DNA of 30,239 nucleotides from the NCBI GenBank assembly GCA_041675885.1, contig JBAYSY010000035.1, positions 1-30,239 of the forward strand, given 5' to 3'. This document shows, in pieces, positions 7,253 through 14,538 of the stretch (its first letter is position 1; each line of letters begins with the position of its first letter). The stretch comes from JBAYSY01 sp041675885. Its GTDB lineage: Bacteria; Pseudomonadota; Alphaproteobacteria; Rhodobacterales; Rhodobacteraceae. The notes beneath the pieces were generated by a model that was given only the letters and a program-made list of their open reading frames with translations, searched no databases and had not been told where the DNA came from. Made by a program: the position numbers and the translations under genes.

Positions 7253-7567
7253 ATGATCGAGATCAGCCCCCAGAAGGTCGTGCATGTGATCTTCCAGACC
7301 CGCGAGGGCGGCGCCGGTCGCGCGTTGGAGGCGTTCATCGCCACGCTCAACGACGACGAGAAGGCGCATCTGGTCGCGCTGGCCTGGATCGGCCGCGGCG
7401 CCTTCGAGCCCGAGGATTATGCCGAGGCGGTGGACACCGCCCTGTCCGAGGCCAGCACGCCCACCGAACAGTATCTCATGGGGATGCCGCATCTGGCCGA
7501 GAACCTGGAGGCCGGCCTTGAGGCGATGGGAATCGACGTGACCCGCGCCGAGGAGGATTTCCTCTGA
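7253..7567 (+). CDS. DUF3775-type conserved hypothetical protein
   Basis: A 104-residue acidic, soluble protein of unknown function with no signal peptide or membrane segment. The sequence (MIEISPQKVVHVIFQTREGG, LNDDEKAHLVALAWIGRG, TPTEQYLMGMPHLAENLEAGLEAMGID) fits my memory of the DUF3775 family found in proteobacteria, but that assignment is from recall. The start at ATG 7253 is fixed by an ideal AAGGAGG seven bases upstream. It stands alone between xseA and the opposing tRNA-Val gene, and may have its own weak promoter. The neighbourhood gives no hint of a role. Confidence 0.85.
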   Translation: MIEISPQKVVHVIFQTREGGAGRALEAFIATLNDDEKAHLVALAWIGRGAFEPEDYAEAVDTALSEASTPTEQYLMGMPHLAENLEAGLEAMGIDVTRAEEDFL

Positions 7568-7630
7568 CCTTGAAGCAGTTTCAGAAAAGGTTGACAGGTT
7601 TTCCGGATCGGAATGGCGGTGTCCACCTTC
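7562..7630 (-). repeat. Repeat module G, copy 2
   Basis: Read on the minus strand, GACACCGCCATTCC ... GGAAAACCTGTCAACC / TTTTCTGAAACTGC matches the module beside element A at 1540-1590. The plus-strand edge GGCGGTGTC (about 7615-7623) equals the first nine bases of the element A/B terminal repeat. The following bases, CACCTTCAGAATTG, keep partial similarity to it. No second terminus is found nearby. Confidence 0.5.
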
Positions 7631-7675
7631 AGAATTGCGGAAAAACAATGGCTTGAAGCCCGCGCTTTGTTCAAT

Positions 7676-7698
7676 CAAAACACGAAAGCCTCCAGGCT
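7676..7698 (-). terminator. Terminator of tRNA-Val
   Basis: On the minus strand, AGCC-TGGA-GGCT (7687-7698) is followed by TTCGTGTTTTG. It starts 16 bases past the tRNA 3' end. The short stem plus T-rich tail is what an intrinsic terminator looks like in these genomes. Confidence 0.55.
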
Positions 7699-7714
7699 CG
7701 GTGGCGGGTTCCGA

Positions 7715-7790
7715 TGGTGGGTGATGACGGACTCGAACCGCCGACATCCTCGGTGTAAGCGAGGCGCTCTACCAGCTGAGCTAATCACCC
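7715..7790 (-). tRNA. tRNA-Val (anticodon UAC)
   Basis: This 76-base gene on the minus strand has a 7-bp acceptor stem GGGTGAT/ATCACCC, a D arm TAGCTCAGCTGGTAGAGC and an anticodon arm CCTCG-CTTACAC-CGAGG. The anticodon TAC lies at 7755-7757. The T arm is GGCGG-TTCGAGT-CCGTC, and the discriminator A is followed by an encoded CCA. All stems pair. A promoter (7801-7829) and a terminator (7676-7698) flank it, so it looks monocistronic. Confidence 0.97.
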
Positions 7791-7800
7791 CCGGCCGCCG

Positions 7801-7829
7801 TTCTAAGCCGTTCGGGCCCCGGGGGGCAA
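7801..7829 (-). promoter_or_regulatory. Candidate tRNA-Val promoter
   Basis: On the minus strand, TTGCCC (7824-7829), 17 bases, then TTAGAA (7801-7806), ten bases before the mature tRNA 5' end. Spacing is optimal and placement is right for a stable RNA gene. Confidence 0.5.
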
Positions 7830-7867
7830 GTGTCCTGTCGTCGGACGGGTGGCGGCTCGGGTTTCAC

Positions 7868-7965
7868 CGCGAATCCCCCGGCAGGTGCCACAGGGCGCAA
7901 CGGAGGACAGCGGCCCCCCGCTGCCCGGCGACGCGTGACGCGCCCTGAGTCCGGGCAAGGGGGCA
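7868..7965 (+). repeat. Intergenic repeat, derivative C
   Basis: The left part matches repeat F (CCCCCGGCAGGTGCCACAGGG). It then has CAACGGAGGACAGCGGCC joined by only three bases to CGCTGCCCGGCG, so the two arms of elements A/B are present and the core is missing. It continues with CCTGAGTCCGGGCAAGG, parallel to CTTGATTCCGGGCAAAGG in A and GTGATTCCGGGCAAGG in D. It lies between the tRNA-Val promoter and rpiA. I see no gene in 7791-8071. Confidence 0.6.
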
Positions 7966-8038
7966 AGGGTGTGCCGACACTGCCCCGCCCCGTCCGTCCC
8001 GCGCGGAATTGCCCCTCGCACCCCGGGCGTGCTTTGCC

Positions 8039-8044
8039 TATAAG
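8039..8044 (+). promoter_or_regulatory. Candidate -10 box of rpiA
   Basis: TATAAG at 8039-8044 in an otherwise GC-rich stretch would place the transcript start near 8051. No convincing -35 is seen at 17 bases. The position favours the downstream rpiA start at 8072 over an ATG at 8054. Confidence 0.35.
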
Positions 8045-8071
8045 CGGGGGGCCATGATACCGGAGACCGCC

Positions 8072-8860
8072 ATGCCCGCAGAGCTTTCGCCCATCGACAA
8101 GGCCAAGTTCGTCGCCGCCAGACGCGCGGTGGAGATGGTCGAGGACGGGATGAAACTGGGCATGGGCACCGGCTCGACCGCCGCCTGGATGGTGCGCTGC
8201 ATCGCCGAACGGATGCGCGAGGAAGGGCTGCGGGTGACCGGCGTCCCCACCTCGTCGCGCACCGCGGAGCTGGCGCGGCAACTGGGCATCCCCGTCACCA
8301 GCCTGGACGAGGCGCGCTGGCTCGACCTGACCATCGACGGGGCCGACGAATTCGACGCCGACCTTGCGCTGATCAAGGGCGGTGGCGGGGCGCTGCTCCA
8401 GGAAAAGATCGTCGCCACCGCCTCGGACCGGATGATCGTGATCGCCGATGCGGCGAAGGAGGTGGCGCAGCTCGGCGCCTTCCCGCTGCCGGTCGAGGTG
8501 ATCCCCTTCGGCTGGCAGACCACCAAGGCGCTGGTCGAGGAGACGCTGGTGGGTCTTGACGTCATGGGCCGCGACGTGACGCTGCGCATGAACGGCGACC
8601 GCGCCTTCGTCACCGACGAGGGCAACCACATCCTCGACCTGCACCTGGGCCGGATCGGCAATGCGCGCCAGCTTTCGCTGGTGATCAACCAGATCCCCGG
8701 CGTGGTCGAGAACGGGCTGTTCATTGACATCTGCGACGTCGTGGTGATCGGCCATGGCGACGGCAAGGTCGAGGTGCGCGACATCAACGAGGGCACGGCC
8801 GAGACCGGGCAGGTGGAGTTCGCGCCGACCGACAATATCTTCGCCGATCTCGGGGACTGA
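8072..8860 (+). CDS. rpiA: Ribose-5-phosphate isomerase A
   Basis: A 262-residue cytosolic enzyme interconverting ribose-5-phosphate and ribulose-5-phosphate in the pentose phosphate and Calvin routes. Family motifs are all present: GMGTGSTA (phosphate loop), TIDGADEFD with the catalytic Asp, KGGGGALLQEK, and the C-terminal NEGTAETGQVEF region. The start at ATG 8072 is preferred because GGAG lies six bases upstream and the length fits. ATG 8054 would add six residues and leaves almost no leader after the -10 box. The stop is 4 bases before the glutathione reductase start, so the two are probably co-transcribed. Confidence 0.96.
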   Translation: MPAELSPIDKAKFVAARRAVEMVEDGMKLGMGTGSTAAWMVRCIAERMREEGLRVTGVPTSSRTAELARQLGIPVTSLDEARWLDLTIDGADEFDADLALIKGGGGALLQEKIVATASDRMIVIADAAKEVAQLGAFPLPVEVIPFGWQTTKALVEETLVGLDVMGRDVTLRMNGDRAFVTDEGNHILDLHLGRIGNARQLSLVINQIPGVVENGLFIDICDVVVIGHGDGKVEVRDINEGTAETGQVEFAPTDNIFADLGD

Positions 8861-8864
8861 ACGG

Positions 8865-10223
8865 ATGGCCTTCGACCTTGACCTTTTCGTGATCGGCGGC
8901 GGCTCGGGCGGGGTGCGGGCGGCGCGGATCGCGGCGACAGAGGGCGCGCGGGTCGCGCTGGCCGAGGAATACCGCATGGGCGGCACCTGCGTCATCCGTG
9001 GCTGCGTGCCGAAAAAACTGATGGTCTTCGCCTCGACTTACGGCCGCGCGGTTCAGGATGCCCGGGCCTATGGCTGGGGCGCCGAACGCGGGGATTTCGA
9101 CTGGCCCCGGTTCCGCACGGCGCTGGAGGCGGAGCTGGCGCGGCTGGAAGCCGCCTACCGGGGCACGCTGGCCAATGCGGGCGTGACGGTGCACGACAGC
9201 CGCGCGGTGATCGAGGACGCGCATACCGTGCGGCTGGCCGACGGCACGCGGATCGGCGCGAAACATATCCTTGTGGCAACCGGGGGGCGGCCCTTCGTGC
9301 CCGACCTGCCGGGGGCGGAACTGGCGCTCACCTCGAACGACATCTTCGGGCTGGACGCGCTGCCCGAGACCGCGCTTGTGGTGGGAGGGGGGTTCATCGC
9401 CTCGGAATTCGCCTGCATCCTCAACGGGCTGGGGGTTCGGGTCACGCAATACTATCGCGGCCCACAGATCCTGCGCGGCTTCGACGACGAGGCCCGCGGC
9501 CATGTCGCCGATGCCATGCGCGCGGGCGGGGTGGAGATCTGCCTGAATACCGACGTGACCGCGATGGAACGCGCCGGGGCAGGCGTGCGGGCGCATGACA
9601 ACCACGGGCAGGCCCGCGACTTCGGGCTGGCGCTGTTCGCCACCGGGCGGATGCCGAATACCGAAGGGCTGGGGCTGGAGGCCCTGGGCCTGCACCTTGG
9701 AGAGCGCGGCGAAGTGGTGGTCGATGGCTACAGCCAGACCTCGGTGCCCTCGGTCTATGCGGTGGGCGACGTGACCGACCGGATCAACCTGACCCCGGTG
9801 GCGATCCGCGAGGGGCAGGCATTCGCCGAGACCGTGTTCGGCGGCCGCCCGGTGCAGGCCGACCATGAAACCGTCGCCTCGGCGGTCTTCACCCAGCCGG
9901 AACTGGGCACCGTGGGCCTGACCGAGGAAAGCGCCGCCGCGGCGGGGCCCGTCGAGGTATATTCGACCAGCTTCCGGCCGATGCAGTCGCTGTTCGCGGG
10001 GCGCGACGACCGGGTGCTGATGAAGCTGGTGGTCTGCCGCGACACGCGCAGGGTGCTGGGCTGTCACATCGTCGGCCCCGACGCGGGCGAGATGATCCAG
10101 CTTGCCGCGATCGCGGTGAAGATGGGGGCGACCAAGGAAGATTTCGACCGGACGGTGGCGGTTCATCCGACCATCGCCGAGGAACTGGTCACGATGAAGT
10201 CACCGACCCGCGTGACGGGATGA
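8865..10223 (+). CDS. gor: Glutathione-disulfide reductase
   Basis: A 452-residue FAD/NADPH flavoprotein that reduces oxidised glutathione in the cytosol. The FAD-binding motif VIGGGSGGVRAA is at the N-terminus. The redox disulfide is in GGTCVIRGCVPKKLM (C42, C47), and the NADPH-domain glycine motif is VVGGGFIASEFA. The C-terminal dimer domain carries the acid-base pair in VHPTIAEE (H434, E439). TCVIRGCVPKK rather than the CX4C of lipoamide dehydrogenase (typically TCLNVGCIPSK) favours glutathione reductase. It sits four bases after rpiA and ends 60 bases before hflK. Confidence 0.93.
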   Translation: MAFDLDLFVIGGGSGGVRAARIAATEGARVALAEEYRMGGTCVIRGCVPKKLMVFASTYGRAVQDARAYGWGAERGDFDWPRFRTALEAELARLEAAYRGTLANAGVTVHDSRAVIEDAHTVRLADGTRIGAKHILVATGGRPFVPDLPGAELALTSNDIFGLDALPETALVVGGGFIASEFACILNGLGVRVTQYYRGPQILRGFDDEARGHVADAMRAGGVEICLNTDVTAMERAGAGVRAHDNHGQARDFGLALFATGRMPNTEGLGLEALGLHLGERGEVVVDGYSQTSVPSVYAVGDVTDRINLTPVAIREGQAFAETVFGGRPVQADHETVASAVFTQPELGTVGLTEESAAAAGPVEVYSTSFRPMQSLFAGRDDRVLMKLVVCRDTRRVLGCHIVGPDAGEMIQLAAIAVKMGATKEDFDRTVAVHPTIAEELVTMKSPTRVTG

Positions 10224-10226
10224 AAA

Positions 10227-10252
10227 CGGTTGATTTTCGCGAAAAAGTGACC
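10227..10252. promoter_or_regulatory. Palindrome between gor and hflK
   Basis: TTTTCGCGAAAA (10234-10245) is a perfect 12-bp palindrome in a 60-base gap, flanked by GGTT and ACC that extend the symmetry loosely. It could be an operator for hflKC or the 3' hairpin of gor. TTGATT at 10230 with TTAGCA 19 bases further on is a poor promoter match. Confidence 0.3.
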
Positions 10253-10283
10253 AGTTAGCAGGTCAACAGCAAGGGGAAACTCG

Positions 10284-11471
10284 ATGGCAGGAAGCGGAGG
10301 ACCCTGGGGCGGAGGCTCTGGTGGCGGAGATAGGGGCAATCGCGGCAGCGGCGGCAACGGCGACGGCCGCAAGCCCGGCGAAGGAACCCAGATCCCCGAG
10401 ATCGACGAACTGATGAAAAAGGGGCAAGAGCAACTGCGTGTGCTGATGGGCGGGCGCGGCGGCGATGAGGGCGGTCGCGGCGGCGGTGGCGGCGGTGGCC
10501 GTGGCTCCGGCGGGCTCGGGCCGATCTTCACCAGGCAGGGGCTTTTGCTGGGCGCGGTGGCGGCGGTCGTGCTTTGGGGCATCGCTTCGGTCTATTCGGT
10601 CAGACCCGAGGAACGTTCGGTCGAACTATTCCTGGGCGAGTTCTCGACAATCGGCCAGCCGGGCCTCAACATCGCGCCCTGGCCGCTGGTCCGGGCCGAA
10701 ATCGTGCAGGTGACGGGCGAGCGCACGACCGACATCGGCACCGGCCGTTCCGGGCCGATGGACAGCGGGCTGATGCTGACGCGCGACCAGAACATCGTCG
10801 ATATCGAATTCCAGGTGGTGTGGAACGTCTCCGACCCGGCGCAGTTCCTGTTCAACCTGGCCGATCCCACCGACACGATCCGGGCGGTGTCGGAATCCGC
10901 GATGCGCGACATCATCGCGCGGTCGAAACTGTCGCCGATCCTCAACCGCGACCGGGGCGCCATCGCCGCCGACCTGCGACAGGCGGTTCAGGACACGCTC
11001 GACAGCTACGAATCGGGCATCAACGTGGTGCGGGTCAACTTCGACCGCGCCGACCCCCCGCGCGAGGTGATCGACAGCTTCCGCGAGGTGCAGGCCGCCC
11101 AACAGGAACGCGACCGGCTGGAGAAAGAGGCCGACGCCTACGCCAACCGCGTTCTGGCCGCCGCCCGCGGGGAAACCGCGCGGCTTCTGGAACAGGCCGA
11201 AGCCTACCGGGCCGAGGTGGTGAACAACGCGCAGGGTGAGGCAAGCCGTTTCGTCTCGGTCCACGAGGAATACGTGAAGGCGCCCGATGTCACCCGCAAG
11301 CGGATGTATCTGGAAACCATGGAAGTCGTCCTTGGCGGCATGAACAAGGTCATTCTCGACGGCGTGGCCGGCGGCGAGGTCGGCGGCGGTCAGGGCGTGG
11401 TGCCCTATCTGCCGCTCAATGAGCTGAGCCCGCGTCCCCAGGCCACCCAGGCAAGCGGAGGGATCAACTGA
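10284..11471 (+). CDS. hflK: FtsH protease modulator HflK
   Basis: A 395-residue SPFH/band-7 protein that forms, with HflC, a large periplasm-facing cage around the membrane protease FtsH. Residues 1 to about 90 are an extreme glycine-rich cytosolic segment, as in other HflK proteins. A single membrane helix follows (LLLGAVAAVVLWGIASVYSV). The SPFH domain (RPEERSVELFLGEF to about residue 260) is followed by a charged coiled coil (QQERDRLEKEADAYANRVLAAARGE) and the usual C-terminal part. AAGGGG lies upstream of the ATG. The stop overlaps the hflC start by one base (TGATG), which implies translational coupling. Confidence 0.95.
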   Translation: MAGSGGPWGGGSGGGDRGNRGSGGNGDGRKPGEGTQIPEIDELMKKGQEQLRVLMGGRGGDEGGRGGGGGGGRGSGGLGPIFTRQGLLLGAVAAVVLWGIASVYSVRPEERSVELFLGEFSTIGQPGLNIAPWPLVRAEIVQVTGERTTDIGTGRSGPMDSGLMLTRDQNIVDIEFQVVWNVSDPAQFLFNLADPTDTIRAVSESAMRDIIARSKLSPILNRDRGAIAADLRQAVQDTLDSYESGINVVRVNFDRADPPREVIDSFREVQAAQQERDRLEKEADAYANRVLAAARGETARLLEQAEAYRAEVVNNAQGEASRFVSVHEEYVKAPDVTRKRMYLETMEVVLGGMNKVILDGVAGGEVGGGQGVVPYLPLNELSPRPQATQASGGIN

Positions 11472-12388
11472 TGACACGCGGAGCAATGATCCTTCCCATT
11501 CTCGTCGCACTGGTGGCGCTTGGGCTTTCGACGCTGTTCATCGTCGATGAACGCGAAAAGGTGCTGGTGCTGCAATTCGGCCAGGTCAAGCAGGTGCGCG
11601 AAGAGCCGGGTCTTGGCTTCAAGATCCCGCTGATCCAGGAGGTGGTGCGCTACGACGGCCGTATCCTCGGCCTGCCGACGCAGCCGCTTGAGGTGACGCC
11701 GCTCGACGACCGCCGACTGGTGGTCGATGCCTTCGCGCGCTGGCGCATCGTCGAACTGGTCGAGTTCCGCGAGGCCGTGGGCACCGAAGGCGTCCGGGCC
11801 GCGCAGGTCCGGCTGGAACGCATCCTGAACGCCGCGATCCGCGAAGTCCTGGGTTCGGTGCCGTCGAACGCGGTGCTGTCCGAGGACCGGACTTCGCTGA
11901 TGAACCGGATCCGCGATCTGGCCCGGCGCGAGGCGCTGGCGCTGGGCGTCGATGTGATCGACGTGCGGCTGACCCGCACCGACCTGCCCGAACAGAACCT
12001 TGCCGCCACCTATGCAAGGATGCGGGCCGAGCGCGAGCGCGAGGCGGCGGACGAGATCGCCCGTGGTAACGAGGCCGCCCAGCGCGTGCGCGCCAGCGCC
12101 GACCGGACCGTGGTCGAACTGACCTCGGGCGCGCGGCGTCAGGCCGAGGTCATCCGTGGTGAGGCCGATGCGGAACGCAACGCGATCTACGCCGAAGCCT
12201 TCGGCCGCGACCCGGAGTTCTTCGCCTTCACCCGCTCGCTGACCTCTTACGAGCGGGCGCTTCAGGGCGGCAACTCGTCGATCGTGATGCAGCCCGACAG
12301 CGAGTTCTTCGACTATCTGCGTTCGGACAGCGGCACCTCGACCCCGGCGCGGGCCCCGGCGCAAGGCGCGGCTCCGGCCGCGCAATGA
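11471..12388 (+). CDS. hflC: FtsH protease modulator HflC
   Basis: A 305-residue SPFH/band-7 partner of HflK. The N-terminal membrane helix MILPILVALVALGLSTLFIV is followed by VDEREKVLVLQFGQVKQVREEPGLGFKIPLIQ, typical of HflC. The conserved DVRLTRTDLPEQN and the coiled-coil stretch ARMRAEREREAADEIARGNE come after. The C-terminal 20 residues are Pro/Ala-rich and low in complexity. ATG 11471 overlaps the hflK stop. An internal ATG at 11486 is also possible and would start directly at the helix. The 3' end overlaps the next gene by four bases (ATGA). Confidence 0.95.
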   Translation: MTRGAMILPILVALVALGLSTLFIVDEREKVLVLQFGQVKQVREEPGLGFKIPLIQEVVRYDGRILGLPTQPLEVTPLDDRRLVVDAFARWRIVELVEFREAVGTEGVRAAQVRLERILNAAIREVLGSVPSNAVLSEDRTSLMNRIRDLARREALALGVDVIDVRLTRTDLPEQNLAATYARMRAEREREAADEIARGNEAAQRVRASADRTVVELTSGARRQAEVIRGEADAERNAIYAEAFGRDPEFFAFTRSLTSYERALQGGNSSIVMQPDSEFFDYLRSDSGTSTPARAPAQGAAPAAQ

Positions 12389-12579
12389 CGGTCGTGATCC
12401 TGGCCCTCGGGCTGGTTCTGGTGGTGGAGGGGCTGGCGTTCGCGCTGGCCCCTTCGCGTCTCGAAGACATCGTGGCCATGATCGCCCGGATGCCGCGGGA
12501 CACGCGGCGGATGATCGGGCTGGGGATGCTTGCCGCCGGGGTGGGGCTGGTCTGGATCGGCCGCGGCGCGCTGGGCTGA
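12385..12579 (+). CDS. DUF2065 family small membrane protein
   Basis: A 64-residue protein with two membrane helices, residues about 2-21 (VVILALGLVLVVEGLAFALA) and about 44-60 (IGLGMLAAGVGLVWIGRG). They are joined by a basic stretch with the family-type motif PSRLEDIVAMIARMPRDTRRMIG. I recognise DUF2065, whose genes commonly lie next to hflC in proteobacteria. The function is unknown to me. The ATGA overlap with hflC means it is translated with the HflKC complex, so a role as a small accessory to the FtsH-HflKC assembly is a reasonable inference but untested here. Confidence 0.88.
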   Translation: MTVVILALGLVLVVEGLAFALAPSRLEDIVAMIARMPRDTRRMIGLGMLAAGVGLVWIGRGALG

Positions 12580-12590
12580 AGCCGCCCCGG

Positions 12591-12607
12591 CCCCCCGGAA
12601 CGGGGGG
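12591..12607. terminator. GC hairpin after DUF2065 gene
   Basis: CCCCCC (12591-12596), GGAAC, GGGGGG (12602-12607), followed by AAAA. It lies 12 bases past the stop codon. There is no T-tract on the plus strand, so it may only attenuate read-through into degP. Confidence 0.35.
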
Positions 12608-12737
12608 AAAACGGTTCACATCGCTTTGAGGCGGCATCCAGACGATTGCAATGCGCCGGTCCGGCGTTAACTCTACCCCCGGAGAGACGCGCGGGGCCGC
12701 GACCCGGTTTGCGCCCCGCCTGATGAGAGGATTTCGC

Positions 12738-14213
12738 ATGACAAGCAGCAGGGCTGTCACCCTTTCCCGCCCCGCACAGACCATGCCCTACCGGCAGATG
12801 GTCCTGACACTGGCGCTGGGGCTATTGCTGGTGCTCGCGCAGGTCATGGCGGCGGGCGCCCGGATGCCCGACACATTCGCCGATCTGGCCGAGCGCATCA
12901 GCCCGTCGGTCGTCAACATCACCACATCGACCACGGTCGCCGCACGCTCCGGCCCCTCGCCGCTGGTGCCCGAGGGCTCACCCTTCGAAGACTTCTTCCG
13001 CGACTTCATGGACCGGGGCGAGCGCGGCGACCCCGCCCCCCGGCGCGGTCAGGCGCTGGGTTCGGGCTTCGTGATCTCGGAAGACGGTTTCATCGTCACC
13101 AACAACCACGTGATCGAGGGGGCCGACGAGATCGAGGTGGAGTTCTTCTCGGGCGAACGGCTCAAGGCCGAGGTGGTGGGCACCGACCCGGACACCGATA
13201 TCGCGCTTTTGAAGGTCGAAAGCGAAGACCCCCTGCCCTTCGTCGTCTTTGGCGACAGCGACGTGATGCGCGTGGGCGACTGGGTGGTGGCGATGGGCAA
13301 CCCGCTGGGTCAGGGCTTTTCCGTCTCGGCCGGGATCGTCTCGGCCCGGGGCCGGACGCTGGCCGGTTCCTACGACAACTACCTGCAAACCGACGCGGCG
13401 ATCAACCGCGGCAACTCCGGCGGGCCGCTGTTCAACATGACGGGCGAGGTGATCGGGGTGAATACCGCGATCCTGTCGCCCACCGGCGGCTCGATCGGGA
13501 TCGGCTTCGCCATGGCCTCGAACGTGGTGACCAGGGTGGTCGATCAGCTGCGCGACTTCGGCGAGACCCGGCGCGGCTGGCTCGGGGTGCGGATCCAGGA
13601 CGTGACCCCGGACGTGGCCGAGGCCATGAGCCTGCCGCGCGCCGCCGGGGCGCTGGTCACCGACGTTCCCGACGGTCCGGCCAAGGACGCGGGGCTTCTG
13701 TCGGGCGACGTGATCCTGTCCTTCGACGGCTCCGACGTCGCCGATACCCGCGATCTGGTCCGCCGGGTGGGCGATGCCGAGGTCGGCCGTTCGGTGCCGC
13801 TGGTGGTGCTGCGCGAGGGGGACGAACAGGTGATCGACGTGGTGCTGGGCCGGCGCGAGACCGCCGACTCCGACGCCCGTCGTCCCGCCGGGGCCGACCC
13901 GCAGGAACCCGCCACGCGCGAGCTTCTCGGCATGACGATCACCACGCTTTCGCCCGACCAGCGCGACCAGATGGGCCTGCCCTCCGGAACCGAGGGGCTG
14001 CTGGTGACCGAGGTGGACGAGGTGTCCGAAGCCTGGTCCAAGGGGATGCGCGCGGGCGACGTCATCACCGAGGCGGGCCAGCAGAAGGTGACGCAACCCT
14101 CGGACCTTTCCGACCGGATCGAAGAGGCCCGCGACGCCGGGCGGCGCTCGATCCTGCTCTTGATCCGCCGGGGCGGCGACCCGCTGTTCGTCGCGCTCTC
14201 GGTCGAGGAATAG
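12738..14213 (+). CDS. degP: DegP/HtrA-type periplasmic serine protease
   Basis: A 491-residue trypsin-like protease and chaperone acting on misfolded envelope proteins. An N-terminal signal segment (YRQMVLTLALGLLLVLAQVMAAGA) directs it to the periplasm. The catalytic triad is visible: H124 in TNNHVIEGA, D154 in DPDTDIALLKVE and S227 in NRGNSGGPLFN. Two PDZ domains follow: GWLGVRIQDVTPD to about residue 380, and LLGMTITTLSPDQRDQMG to the end. I choose ATG 12738 because AGAGG lies seven bases upstream; ATG 12723 is the alternative. Position after hflKC fits an envelope protein quality-control cluster. DegQ or MucD naming would be equally defensible. Confidence 0.94.
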   Translation: MTSSRAVTLSRPAQTMPYRQMVLTLALGLLLVLAQVMAAGARMPDTFADLAERISPSVVNITTSTTVAARSGPSPLVPEGSPFEDFFRDFMDRGERGDPAPRRGQALGSGFVISEDGFIVTNNHVIEGADEIEVEFFSGERLKAEVVGTDPDTDIALLKVESEDPLPFVVFGDSDVMRVGDWVVAMGNPLGQGFSVSAGIVSARGRTLAGSYDNYLQTDAAINRGNSGGPLFNMTGEVIGVNTAILSPTGGSIGIGFAMASNVVTRVVDQLRDFGETRRGWLGVRIQDVTPDVAEAMSLPRAAGALVTDVPDGPAKDAGLLSGDVILSFDGSDVADTRDLVRRVGDAEVGRSVPLVVLREGDEQVIDVVLGRRETADSDARRPAGADPQEPATRELLGMTITTLSPDQRDQMGLPSGTEGLLVTEVDEVSEAWSKGMRAGDVITEAGQQKVTQPSDLSDRIEEARDAGRRSILLLIRRGGDPLFVALSVEE

Positions 14214-14221
14214 CCACCCGG

Positions 14222-14274
14222 CCGGGCGGGCTCCCGCCCGGTCCGCCTCGCGGCCCCCGCACCCCGGGGGCCGC
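14222..14274 (+). terminator. Double hairpin terminator after degP
   Basis: Two stems in series start 9 bases past the degP stop. The first is CCGGGCGGG-CT-CCCGCCCGG (14222-14241) and the second is GCGGCCCCC (14250-14258) with GGGGGCCGC (14266-14274). Neither has a clear T-tract, but two strong stems in tandem probably end the hflK-degP transcript. Confidence 0.5.
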
Positions 14275-14284
14275 CTGTGTTCCG

Positions 14285-14400
14285 GCCCCCTTGCAACAGA
14301 GGCCAGCGGCCGACCGTCGTGCCAAAGACACGCCTCCGGCGTGACGGGTGGCCGCTGTCCGGCGGCGCAGGCCGCGCCGTGATTCCGGGCAAGGGGAAAG
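14285..14400 (+). repeat. Intergenic repeat, derivative D
   Basis: CAACAGAGGCCAGCGGCCGA (left arm of elements A/B) is followed by a different, shorter core with its own hairpin CACGCC-TCC-GGCGTG. The right arm GGTGGCCGCTG, CCGGCGGCGC and GTGATTCCGGGCAAGG then follows. Downstream CAAGGGG..AAGGGTGT matches derivative C. This repeat and the degP hairpins account for most of the 325-base gap 14214-14538; I see no gene there. Confidence 0.65.
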
Positions 14401-14538
14401 GGTGTTGCGGTTCCGCGCAGGTCCGCCGCCCCCTTCCTTTGCGGCAAGGCCGGGCGCATCGGGAATACCCGTGGTCCCCCCTTGCCCGCCGCGCCGCGCC
14501 GGGGTTACTGTGCCCCCATCCTTTGAAAACGGTGCTTC

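Noticed and set aside
12608..12737. A heat-shock or extracytoplasmic sigma promoter before degP
   Set aside because: I looked for CTTGAA/CCCCAT-type and GAAC-type boxes and found no convincing pair at proper spacing.
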